A stretch of DNA of 64,000 nucleotides from contig NC_080066.1 of assembly GCF_949987535.1 (NCBI RefSeq), positions 128,878,335 to 128,942,334 of the forward strand, read 5' to 3'. Shown piece after piece: positions 24,851 to 35,042 of this stretch. Origin of the DNA: Balaenoptera acutorostrata (Eukaryota > Chordata > Mammalia > Artiodactyla > Balaenopteridae). Each line of letters begins with the position of its first letter. Position 1 is the stretch's first letter. The position numbers were made by a program, and so were the translations under genes. The notes under the pieces were generated by a model. It was not told the origin of the DNA and made no database searches. It saw only the letters and a program-made list of their open reading frames with translations.

Positions 24851-25235
24851 CAAACAAACTCATAGAAAAAGAGATTTGTGGTTACCAGAGATGGGGGTGG
24901 GGGGAGGAGGAATTAGATGAAGGTGGTCAAAAGGTACAAACTTCCAGTTAAGAGGTAAATAAGTACTAGGGATATAATGTACAACATGATAAATATAATT
25001 AACACTGCTGTATTTTATATACGAAAGTGGTTAAGAGAGTATATCCTAAGAGTTCTCATGACAAGAAAAACTTTTTATTTTGTATCTACATGAGGTGATG
25101 AATGGTTTACTAAACGTATTGTGGTAATCATTTTATGATGTAAGTCATCATTATGCTGTACACCTTAAACTTATACAGTGCTGCATGTCCATTGTATCTA
25201 CAAAACTGGAAGAAAAAAAGCTGAAAAAATAAAAT
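24851..25235 (+). mobile_element. L1 3'-UTR fragment, second of two
   Basis: A second, longer copy of the same 3' UTR region: 'caaactcatagaaaaagaga', the G-rich 'gatgggggtggggggagg' tract, 'ggtacaaacttccagttaag', 'ggggatataatgtacaac'-type block, 'acatgaggtgatgaatggtt' and 'tgtacaccttaaacttatac', closing with an A-rich tail. The repetition of the 'tacaaacttc.agtta' segment about 270 bases apart shows a tandem arrangement. Confidence 0.8.
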
Positions 25236-26249
25236 AAATTTAGTATATAGCAAAAAAATCAAGGAAAGAAACCTTCAATTTTCTATCATTTTTGGTGTAG
25301 CATTGTATACTTTGAGGGTAATTCACTTCAATGCTTTCGATCCTGAATACTGAGCAGAACAATTATGGTTGTAATTGAGATCTGTGTCTGAAAGGTTATG
25401 TCATAGTAAGTCTTCCTGAGAACTAGTTATCAAGTAGTGTATGTCATAATGTGTACTTAGAAGCTCTTATGGAGACAATATGAACATGGGCTAGGATATT
25501 GTAGAGAAACGTGAATGTTCCTTCTTCTGCCTCTTTTGACAATGATTCCACTTATTAATTATTTTAAGTCCTTTGGTGGTGAGACAGAGGTTGATTAGAA
25601 AGGGATTAGAAAATATATTGTAATATTGTCAGGGGAGTAACTGCTGAGAATGTTCGAACCTCTGAGCTAGGCTTGAGGCTTTGCAGCAGGCTCACACAAT
25701 GCTGCAGGCACCTTGAGGTCAATAAAGTCTTTTAATTTTCTATGCCAAATTGATTGTGGTCTCCTGTAAGTTATCTCAGGACCTGAAGGACGTGGCAGGC
25801 AGATGACAGTTATTAAGGTGTGTGGTAGAAGATAGAATGGAGGGGACAAGGAAAGGCCTTACAACCCTGACATGCAGCCTCGGCTGCATTTAACAATTAT
25901 GGGCTACCCACAAGATGTAATGTGCACATCAGTTCAAAATAAAATAAAAACTGATAACTGTGAGTTCACAAAGCTATTATTTTTGAGTTTTGCAAAGAAA
26001 TATGCAAGTTTCTTTTCTACGCCACAGGCCTGACTTGTTGATGATGATGATTATGGCGTTTAGTTTTTATAAAGGAAGAAAATCATACAGGTAACCTCAA
26101 AGAGTGAAACAAGTTAGATCAATATAATTTTCCACTTGCTTGGCAGGAGTTCTCACCTACCTTAAGAAAGTTAACTATTCAGAAGGTTAATTTCAGGTCT
26201 TGAACTATTTTAGAAAGTCATCATAGTAAAGTGGAAAGGTTGATGGAGA
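25236..26249. other. Unassigned sequence, possible LTR-like polyadenylation segment
   Basis: About 1 kb. A segment at 25660-25870 ('caataaagtcttttaatttt' then 'gtggtctcctgtaagttatc') resembles the end of a retroviral LTR with an AATAAA signal, but I could not find matching U3 sequence or a second LTR. I leave it unassigned. Confidence 0.3.
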
Positions 26250-26405
26250 ATCAGCAGTCCTGTATTTTAGTTTCTACCATGTCACTAACTAGCTGTGTGA
26301 CCTTGGGCAAATCACTAAGCCTCTAGGGTCTCTGTTTTCTCATGTGTAAAATGAGGAGGTTGAACTACATGATCTCTAACAGTGTTCAACTAAATCTGCA
26401 GCTAA
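26250..26405 (+). mobile_element. MIR-family SINE fragment
   Basis: Central MIR core is clear: 'actagctgtgtgaccttggg', 'caaatcactaagcctctagg', 'ctctgttttctcatgtgtaa' and 'aatgaggaggttgaactaca'. The last phrase suggests MIR3. It is ancient and non-coding. Confidence 0.85.
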
Positions 26406-27655
26406 ATCAAAATATAGAGAACTTGATTGAAATAACTCCTATAGAACTGCAGCACGTAGAAACTAGTGTTGAAGAACAGAAATAGGGAGTTAGAGCAGAT
26501 CCTTTATATTTATAGGTCTCTCCCAATCCTTAATGTTCACTTCAGGCTGTTCCTAATAATTTCTCCATAGGAGAAGGTTCTGTGAAAATAAAGCTCTATT
26601 CCTTTGGTATATTTTTAGTAGAATTAGAGAACATAGCAATAGTCTACAAATATTTCTTTTATGTACATCTGTCTGACAAAGTTAGAGTGTATTTCTCTCA
26701 TGTTGGCCTTTTATTTATTTCTGATATCTCATTGATAAAGTGTGTATTCTAGTAGAGAAAAGTGAGAACTATCAACACGTGGCTATCAATACCTGACAGC
26801 AGGTAACCAAATAACACTGCCTGTCTCCATTAGAACCAAGAGGTGAAATTTCTGTAATTTAATCTACCTCTGGGGACATGTGTTGAAAATCCCCTTTACC
26901 CTCACTGTTAATAAGCAGAGAAACTGGGAGAAAGCAAATGGAGGTAAATTTGTTAGCTTTTCTACTCAAGTAAAGCCCACTAAGAGTGGTCAAAATCATC
27001 CCAAGTGTGTGATTAAAAATTATATACAACTTCTCCCAGATGCCACAAGAGTGTCTCCTCTGAGAATGATAAAGGACTATTACAAGAACATTCTGAGATT
27101 TCAGGACTCTCACATTTGCTGCTTCATATAATAGCTTAATTCAGACACGTGGATCCTCTTGGTCATATAGTTGGTAACAAATTGTTTGCTTGTAGAAAAT
27201 TTCCTTCCAGTTGAGTTACTTAACAGAGGCTCATATGTCTTATCTTAATCAGCACGACTGCAATTTCTATTCTAACTGTATATTTTTGGCTATTCCACTA
27301 TATGGAATGGTGTCTATTATACACTCAAATATTTCCTCCATCAGGAATTTGAATTTCTTAAAATATATTCTTCTTCATTATAATGTAAAATGAATTTTCC
27401 TCAGTTCTGTCAGGGTTTTATGTTTTTTCTCCCCAAAGCTTAACTTTACCAAGTAAATGGCAAAGCAAATCAATGACAAAATGTTACCCTTGAGCTAAAC
27501 TGTCAACCTAGTCGTTAGAATGAAGACAGAGAGAAATGAAAAGGAAAAATGACCTATGTCACCTAAAGCTTTAATGCAAGGATTTGTAGAAGAGCAGAAT
27601 AATTAAAATAAAAACATTCTTCTTAAGAAACACTTATTTGTTTTGCGATAGACGT
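26406..27655. other. Unassigned sequence
   Basis: About 1.25 kb. Overlapping short open frames on both strands at 26859-27131 have no recognisable domain. No repeat assigned. Confidence 0.4.
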
Positions 27656-27659
27656 ATTT

Positions 27660-28335
27660 AAAGTAAATAAATATTAGTTAATAAAAAAGTTTTTACAAAT
27701 TAAAAAGACCTCCAGTAGAAATATTTAAAAGGACATGCGTGAGCAGTACATAAAAGAAGAAATTTAAACAGCTAACAAATGTATGCAGACATTCTGAAGC
27801 TCACTAATAAAGCAAGAAATAAAAATTAAAATGTTAATGAGCCACCACTCTTTTAATGATCAAATCATCAAGAATTTTATAAACGATAACACTCAGTGTT
27901 GGCAATGGCAGAAGAAAATGAAAAATGACATATATTGGTGATTGGAAAATAAAGTTGTATAAGCTTTCTGTAGCACAGTTTGACAATAAACAGCAAAAGC
28001 TTTGAAATGGCTCCACGCATCAGTTCTCCTGGAAATTAACCTAATGGATTATATTGAAGTAAGCAAAGATTTAGTTTCAAGGATGTTTATTATAAACAAA
28101 ACGCAGTGTAGGAAACAAGCTTTATGTGCAAAAATGAGGGTGACTGCTCTATAAATACGTTTTTACATTTCGTATGTTACATATACGCTCATATTGCAGA
28201 TGTGTATATTCATGTTTCACAAAAAACTATTAAAACCATAGTGATGTAGATATAAACATGGAAGGATATATATAATGTAGTCAGTGAAATGAGTACAAGA
28301 TTTTGCAGAATTCTGATCTGATTTTTTTATATTTC
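27660..28335 (+). mobile_element. Ancient L1 (L1M-type) ORF2 C-terminal and 3' fragment
   Basis: Blocks in L1 order on the plus strand: 'gaagaaatttaaacagctaa', 'caaatgtatgcagacattct', 'cactcagtgttggcaatggc', 'ggaaattaacctaatggatt', 'gcaaagatttagtttcaagg' and 'atgtttattataaacaaa'. This is the region following the RT domain in old L1M elements. Frames are destroyed. Confidence 0.7.
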
Positions 28336-28400
28336 AGTATCTGGCAGAGTGCTTTTCGCAAAGTATACAACATGTGTTTGTTGAATTAATGGGTGAAGGT
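28336..28400 (+). mobile_element. L2 3'-tail fragment
   Basis: The pattern 'gtatctggcagagtgctttt' followed by 'gtgtttgttgaattaatggg' matches the terminal L2/MIR-type '…ctggcacagtgcc…tgtttgttgaatgaatg' tail. Confidence 0.5.
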
Positions 28401-29929
28401 AATTTTGTAACTTCTAAATGGATTCTCAGCCGTTTATGTAGTATGCTACTCATACAGCACTAGAGATCATGATATGCAAGTTTCTTTTGCTAGTTATACT
28501 TCTGTTAACTGTTTTGGGACTATGTCTGGAACCTGTATAGAGAGTGTTATTTTCAAAGTGGCTTTAAATCTAATTTACTAGTATAGTCCCTCTACTTGTA
28601 TTCATGGAATATTGTATGGCTATATCTCCATGTGTTATTCTTCATACTTTAAAAAAAATATATTCTATGTTTAAGTTGAACATTATTGTAGTAATCAACA
28701 TAGAAATGATTAAATTGTTAAAATTTAAAGGGACAATTTTTTAATATTGCTCTGAGTTCACCTTTAGCCATCATAAAATAAAGATTTAAATTTAAAGTAG
28801 CTCTAGAAAATGGCAAAGGCCTCTTTATCTTAAGAAAATCCAATACCTCTCATTTCCTCATTAACAGCTTCTCTGCTTGGCTAGCCTCAGAAAACCAAAA
28901 TGACGATAGGCAATAATTCCCTAGGCCAAGAGATCTCAATCTGGCAATTCCAGACCTCTGCAGTGTGACTTGGTCACTAACTCCTGGGGCTGTAATTAGC
29001 TGCTGCTCTTACTGTTTCATACAACTGTCTCGTGTGTGTGTGTAATGATCCTGCATAGGATCCAGTTGATTTTTGTAGAACTGTATCTATCTGAATCTTT
29101 AATGATGCCCCCTCAGTTCTCTTGACAAAATGGGTAGGTGAGAGGGACTGAAATAAAATCTATAATGAGTAAATCAGTGAGCCAAGCTTTCTCTGTTCTA
29201 GGAATGCAGACTTTCAGTTTTCCTCGACTCAGTGCAATGTCAGCCTTTTGTGTGGCACAAGAGAAGGAGGATGGAGGAGGGAACAGGCCTGTGAGGGTGA
29301 GTCACTGGCTGTGGACAGCTAAGGGTATGAGGAGAGGAAAGTGTGTACATCAAGCCCTCAAAGAATGTGCACAGAACTGTAGAGTAATATCACGGAATAA
29401 TCAGTTTATCTTGTTTATCTCATTTGTCTTTTTTTTTTTTGGTCTTATGTATTTTCCTCTCTGGCCTGTGGTTTGTGATTTATGGTTAGCCTGGTCATCT
29501 GATCACCTAGTTGGTCTGTCTGATGCCTAGAAAACTGTCACCCCTTTGTGACCTGCCGTTCTCCTTTTCAGCCCTTGTCATGCTCATGTTAGAGTTCTTT
29601 TTGAATGATTTTAAGCTGTTGAGCATTGCCGGTGAGTGTCACAACAGAGTGGCGTGTAGGTTATCTGAAAACTGTGTCATCCAATCTCTAATGGGACTTT
29701 TCATTAATGAATTCTTTGACAACTCTATCCCACTCATTATATTATTCATTCATCCAAGCAGTACATCTGACATTCATAGTGTGTGCCTGTATACCAGGCC
29801 TAAACTGCCCATTTACAAAGAAAAAGATTCATGTAAATTGGCATATTAATTATCATATATTTCTTCTCCTTTACTCTATCATTCCACTTTCTTCACTGTC
29901 AGAAATTTCCCTCCTCTCTCCCTTTGTTC
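28401..29929. other. Unassigned sequence
   Basis: About 1.5 kb. Open frames of 130 and 112 codons at 29138-29530 and 29511-29849 show no recognisable domain, no splice-linked partner and ordinary AT-rich composition, so I do not call them genes. A 'tattcattcatccaagcagt' phrase near 29742 may be the edge of another L2. Confidence 0.4.
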
Positions 29930-30345
29930 TCTCTTCTGCTTCTTCATTCTTTATGCACTGTGGTTTTTCAGGCTTCTCTGGCCCCTGCTCCTGTCCTCCT
30001 ACCTCTGTTATTGTTCTGCCTAATTGGTTGGCTCCTTTACCTTCTTTCACAACATCAGTGTGGACATTCTACATGGTTGGATCTTTACTTTCTTTTTCTT
30101 TTTTTCTCTAGACTCCTTCCCTCAGGGACATTACTCACTCTCATCATTCAGTTATTACTTTTACATGGATTACTATAAAATTTTATCTTAATCTATACTT
30201 CTTTCCATATATTCTATCCCATATTTCCACCTGGACTTTCACTGGTATCTAAACTCTGTGTAAATGTGATCATCTGTCTTCTCCACCCTTACAAATGACA
30301 TGTCCAGTGTACTGTTCTATACTTCAGCAACTCCTAAAATAATTA
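29930..30345 (+). mobile_element. L2 LINE fragment, plus strand
   Basis: Diverged L2 ORF/3' region. It includes 'ctccttccctcagggacatt', 'actcactctcatcattcagt', 'catatttccacctggacttt' and 'aaatgacatgtccagtgtac', in L2 order. Overlapping open frames here are remnants or chance. Confidence 0.5.
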
Positions 30346-30933
30346 AGCTCTGTTAAGTGTTTTCAAGAACTCCTTACTATAGGTGAATAATTGAGGTGGG
30401 TACTGGGACACAGAAACATAATACTGGTTTCTTCTCACTCTCAACTTTAATACTACAATATTTGTTAAAGAACCAAATCTTTATTGTCACGTGTTGTGTT
30501 TTATGATTTAAGATCAAGAAGAAAGCTTATCTACCTTCCTAAAATGCAACTGATTAATGTTGATATTTCTCTAATTTTATAATCATGAATTAAAAGTACA
30601 AATATACAAATTTCCTTGAAGATAAACTGTCTGAATAGATTCAAGTCAAATTAAATAGGGTAATGTCAAATATCAGACCAAGTTACTATGCAGGAGCTAC
30701 TGAGTACTTTGAAGGGTGGAAGATGCCAATGGACACAAAAGGTGACACTGAGGGAGGCTGATACCCTGATATTTAAACTTCATATCTCAACTGTTCCAAT
30801 TGCTGGTCCTTAATACTTTCATGTGTATGGATAGAGAGAAACTGTTTGCAGAGTTATTTAACATTCTCTGTGGCCACTATAGGCATGTACTTTAGCAGAA
30901 ACTCTGGTGAAATCCCCCAGACACACATATATT
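30346..30933. other. Unassigned sequence
   Basis: Roughly 590 bases with no recognised repeat or gene. Confidence 0.45.
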
Positions 30934-30943
30934 AGGCCTGAAA

Positions 30944-31273
30944 TTTTTTTTTTTTTTTTTTTGGCTGCGTTGGGTCTTCGTTGCTGTGTGCAGGCTTTCT
31001 CTAGTTGCGTAGAGCGGGGGCTACTCTTCGTTGCGGTGCGCGGGCTTCTCGTTGCAGTGGCTTCTCTTGTTGCGGAACACAAGGTGTGCGGGTTCTAGGT
31101 GTTGCAGGCTCTAGGTGTGCAGGCTTCAGTAGTTGTGGCACGTGGGCTCAGTGGTTGTGGCTCGCAGGCTTAGTTGCTCTGTGGCATATGGGATCTTCCC
31201 GGACTAGGGCTCGAACCCATGTCCCCTGCATTGGTAGTCAGATTCTTAACCACTGTGCCACCAGGCAAGTCCC
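30944..31273 (-). mobile_element. CHR-type tRNA-derived SINE, minus strand
   Basis: The element is in reverse orientation, with its A-tail appearing as a T-run at the left (30944-30961). On its own strand the head reads 'gggacttgcctggtggcaca' then a Pol III A box-like 'cagtggttaagaatctgac' and a B box-like 'gggttcgagcccta'. A 10-bp duplication, AGGCCTGAAA, lies at 30934-30943 and 31274-31283. It is a tRNA-related SINE of the family found in whales, hippos and ruminants, mobilised by L1. Confidence 0.9.
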
Positions 31274-31283
31274 AGGCCTGAAA

Positions 31284-31830
31284 AAACTCCTGCATGATCA
31301 GGTGGCATAGGGTCTTTATGAAAGCCTTATTGGGTATTGAGGTCAATTTAGGTCATTGTAATTATGAAAGATTTTGTCTAAATTGGAGGCACTCAGAATA
31401 GCAGTGAATATTATCAAAAGTGATGGAAAGTAGTTGTTCTATTTTTCATGAAAGTCACATACTTCCACAGTTTTATTTCTCCTGTGGGGTCTCCCACATA
31501 CCCCAGACTCTTTATTCAGCCTCAATCTACAGCCTATCCTAATTCAGTCTCAACTCATGTCTTAGGTATGTCTCATTCCAGGTGACAAACCACCTGTTTA
31601 AACCATGTTGCAGCTCACACACTGTGATGATATTATGTTGATTTTTCTTGTTTTTGTATATTTGAGGAACTAGATAACTATGTACTTTTCATTCATGATG
31701 AGAACATTGCACCATCAATGATGCTAGTACGTATTATCATCTCCATAATCACAGTTTCCTTCTCATTTTCTTAGTTTTCATAATTTCAGCCATAGCACTG
31801 GTACAAGAAAACAATGGAGAAATAAATCTT
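31284..31830. other. Unassigned sequence
   Basis: About 550 bases between a SINE and the full-length L1. No recognisable feature. Confidence 0.45.
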
Positions 31831-31843
31831 AAATTCTGAGGGA

Positions 31844-34090
31844 GGCTCTGAGAGAAGATGGCGGAAGAGTAAGACGCGGAGATCACATTCCTTCCCACAG
31901 ATACAGTAGAAATACTCCTACACGTGGAACTGCTCCTACAGAACACCCACTGAACGCTGGCAGAAAACGTCCGACCTCCAAAAAGGCAAGAAACTCCCCC
32001 CGTACTTGGGTAGGGCAAAAGAAAAAAGAAATAACAGAGACAAAAGAATAGGGACGGCACCTGCACCAGTGGGAGGGAGCCGTGAAGGAGGAAAGGTTTC
32101 CACGCACTAGGAGCCCCTTCGCGGGCGGAGACTGCGGGGGGCGGAGGGGGGAAGCTTCAGAGCCTCGGAGGAGAGCGCAGCCACAGAGGTGCGGAGGGCA
32201 AAGCGGAGAGATTCCCGCACAGAGGCTCGGCGCCTAGCAGCACTCACCAGCCCGAGAGGCTTGTCTGCTTAGCCGCCGGGGCGGGCGGGGCTGGGAGCTG
32301 AGGCTCGGGCTTCGGTCGGATCGCAGGGAGAGGACTGGGGCTGGCAGCGTGAACACAGCCTGAAGGGGTTGGCGCACCACAGCTAGCCGGGAGGGAGTCC
32401 GGGGAAAAAGTCTGCAGCTGCCGAAGAGGCAAGAGACTTTCTCTTGCCTCTTTGTTTCGCGGCGGGCAAGGAGAGGGGATTCAGAGCGCCGCCTAAACGA
32501 ACTCCAGAGAAGGGCGCGAGCCGCGGCTATCAGCGCGGATCCCACAGCAACAGGGGCGCAGAGGGAAAATCGGAGAGACTCCCGCACAGAGGCTCGGCGC
32601 CGAGCGGCGCTCACCAGCCCGAGAGGCTTGTGTGCTCCCCGGCCGGGACGGGCAGGGCTGGGAGCTGAGGCTCGGGCTGCGGTCGGATCGCAGGGAGAGG
32701 ACTGGGGCTGGCGGCGTGAACACAGCCTGAAGGGGTTGGCGCACCACAGCTAGCCGGGAGGGAGACCGGGAAAAGGTCTGCAGCTGCCGAAGAGGCAAGA
32801 GACTTTTTCTTGCCTCTTTGTTTCGCTGCGCGCAAGGAGAGGGGATTCAGAGCGCCACCTAAACGAACTCAAGAGAAGGGCGCGAGCCACGGCGATCAGC
32901 GCGGACCCCAGAGACGGGCGTGAGTCGCTGGGGCTGCTGCTGCGCCTCCAAAAAGCCTGTGTGTGAGCACAGGTCACTCTCCACACCGCCCCTCCCGGGA
33001 GCCTGTGCAGCCCGCCACTGCCAGGGTCCCGGGATCCGGGGACAACATCCCCGGGAGAACGCACTGCGCGCCTCAGGCTGGTGCAACGTCACGCCGGCCT
33101 CGGCCGCCGCAGGCTCGCCCCGCCTCCTCCGTACCGCTCCCTCCCCGCGGCCTGGGTGAGCCAGAGCCCCCGAAGCAGCTGCTCCTTTAACCCCGTCCTG
33201 TCTGGGCGGGGAACAGACGCCCTCAGGCGACCTACACGCAGAGGCGGGTCCAAATCCAAAGCTGAACCCCAGGAGCTGTGCGAACAGGGAAGAGAAGGGG
33301 AAATCTCTCCCAGCAGCCTCAGAAGCAGCGGATTAAAGCTCCACAAACAACGTGATGTGCCTGCATCTGCTGAATACCTGAACAGACAACGAATCAGCCC
33401 AGATTCAGGAGGGGGACTCTGGGAGCAGGAGATATTAATTTTTCCCCTTTTCCTTTTTTTTGTGAGTGTATATGTATATGCTTCTGGGTGAGATTTTGTC
33501 TGTATAGCTTTGCTTTACAATAGCTTTATTTTACTTCACTATATTATAGCCTCTTTCTTTCTTTCTTTCTATTTTTTCTCCCTTTTACTCTGAGCCGTGT
33601 GGACGAAAGGCTCTTGGTGCTCCAGCCAGGCATCAGGGCCGTGCCTCTGAGGTGGGAGAGCCAACTTCAGAACACTGGTCCACAAGAGACCTCCCAGCTC
33701 CACGTAATACCAAACGGCAAATCTCCCAGAGATCTCCATCTCAACATCAAGACCCAGCTTCACTCGACGACCAGCAAGCTACAGTGCTGGACATCCTATG
33801 CCAAACAACTAGCTAGACAGGAACACAACCCCATCCATTGGCAGAGAGGCTGCCTAAAATCATAATAAGGCCACAGACACCACAAAATACACCACCAGAC
33901 GTGGATGTGCCCACCAGAAAGACAAGATCCAGCCTCATCCACCAGAACTCAGGCACTAGTTCCCTCCACCAGGAAGCCTACACAACCCACTGAACCAACC
34001 TTAGCCACTGGGGACAGATACCAAAAACAACGGGAACTACGAACCTGCAGCCTGTGAAAAGGAGACCCCAAACACAGTAAGATAGGCAAA
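31844..34090 (+). promoter_or_regulatory. L1 5' UTR / internal promoter, CpG-rich
   Basis: This 2.2-kb leader of the plus-strand L1 is expected to carry its Pol II promoter. A YY1-type AAGATGGCGG site lies at 31855-31864, eleven bases from the element start, where YY1 sites direct accurate initiation in human L1. The segment 32100-33300 is strongly GC- and CpG-rich in an otherwise AT-rich window, so it would score as a CpG island though it belongs to the L1. It includes two tandem units (32170-32903) and a short CTTT run near 33557-33570. In germ and somatic tissue such leaders are normally methylated (family knowledge). Confidence 0.85.
32170..32903 (+). repeat. Two tandem ~367-bp units in the L1 5' UTR
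   Basis: Anchor phrases recur at a fixed distance. AGAGGCTCGGCGCC starts at 32221 and 32588 (367 bases apart). GAGGCAAGAGACTTT starts at 32426 and 32792 (366). AGCGCGGA starts at 32532 and 32898 (366). The units differ by a few substitutions and small indels. Each has an internal inverted pair GAGGCAAGAGA / TCTTGCCTC that could form a hairpin. Confidence 0.9.
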
Positions 34091-34984
34091 ATGAGACGAC
34101 AGAAAAACACACAGCAGATGAAGGAGCAGGCTCAAAACACACTGGACTTAACAAATGAAGAGGAAATAGGTAGTCTACCTGAAAAAGAATTCAGAATAAT
34201 GATAGTAAGGATGATCCAAAATCTTGGAAACAGAATAGACAAAATGCAAGAAACATTTAACAAGGATGTAGAAGAACTAAAGAGGAACCAAGCAATGATG
34301 AAAAACACAATAAATGAAATTAAAAATACTCTAGATGGGATCAATAGTAGAATAACTGAGGCAGAAGAAAGGATAAGTGACCTGGAAGATAAAATGGTGG
34401 AAATAACTACTACAGAGCAGGATAAAGAAAAAAGAATGAAAAGAACTGAGGACAGTCTCAGGGACCTCTGGGACAACACTAAACGTGCCAACATTCGAAT
34501 TATAGGGGTACCAGAAGAAGAAGAGAAAAAGAAAGGGACTGAGAAAATTTTTGAAGAGATTATAGTTGAAAACTTCCCTAATATGGGAAAGGAAATAGTT
34601 AATCAAGTCCTGGAAGCACAGAGAGTCCCATACAGGATAAACCCAAGGAGGAACACGCCAAGACACATATTAATCAAACTGTCAAAAATTAAATATAAGG
34701 AAAACATATTAAAGGCAGCAAGGGAAAAAAAACAAATAACACACAAGGGAATCCCCATAAGGTTAACATCTGATCTCTCAGCAGAAACTCTGCAAGCCAG
34801 AAGGGAGTGGCAGGATATACTTAAAGTGATGAAGGACAAAAACCTACAACCAAGATTACTCTACCCAGCAAGGATCTCATTCAGATTCGATGGAGAAATT
34901 AAAACCTTTACAGACAAGCAAAAGCTGAGAGAGTTCAGCACCACCAAACCAGCTTTACAACAAATGCTAAAGGAACTTCTCTAG
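34091..34984 (+). CDS. L1 ORF1p, intact (297 aa)
   Basis: RNA-binding protein of L1 that coats L1 RNA and acts as a chaperone in the ribonucleoprotein with ORF2p (family knowledge). Seen in the sequence: a short N-terminus, a heptad-rich coiled-coil region at about residues 37-127 (including NSRITEAEERISDLEDKM at 85-102), an RRM-like domain at about 131-226 starting RANIRIIGVPEEE, and a C-terminal domain to 297 with the conserved RRNTPRH (186-192) and ARREW (236-240). The first ATG follows an A-rich leader. An in-frame second ATG is at codon 10. The length is shorter than the 338 aa of human ORF1p. No stop or frameshift is seen. A 58-bp spacer separates it from ORF2. Confidence 0.93.
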   Translation: MRRQKNTQQMKEQAQNTLDLTNEEEIGSLPEKEFRIMIVRMIQNLGNRIDKMQETFNKDVEELKRNQAMMKNTINEIKNTLDGINSRITEAEERISDLEDKMVEITTTEQDKEKRMKRTEDSLRDLWDNTKRANIRIIGVPEEEEKKKGTEKIFEEIIVENFPNMGKEIVNQVLEAQRVPYRINPRRNTPRHILIKLSKIKYKENILKAAREKKQITHKGIPIRLTSDLSAETLQARREWQDILKVMKDKNLQPRLLYPARISFRFDGEIKTFTDKQKLREFSTTKPALQQMLKELL

Positions 34985-35042
34985 GCAAGAAACACAAGAG
35001 AAGGAAAACACCTACAATAACAAACCCAATACATTTAAGAAA

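Noticed and set aside
25660..25870. Retroviral LTR end with AATAAA
   Set aside because: Only the polyadenylation-like part looks convincing. No U3, no second LTR and no target duplication found.
29138..29849. Overlapping 130- and 112-codon open frames
   Set aside because: No recognisable domain, no splice-linked neighbours, and part of the protein is a run of Phe from a T-tract. Length is within chance for a 64-kb window.
32100..33300. CpG island that could mark a host gene promoter
   Set aside because: It lies wholly inside the 5' UTR of the full-length L1 (target duplication at both ends of the element), so it is the L1 promoter.
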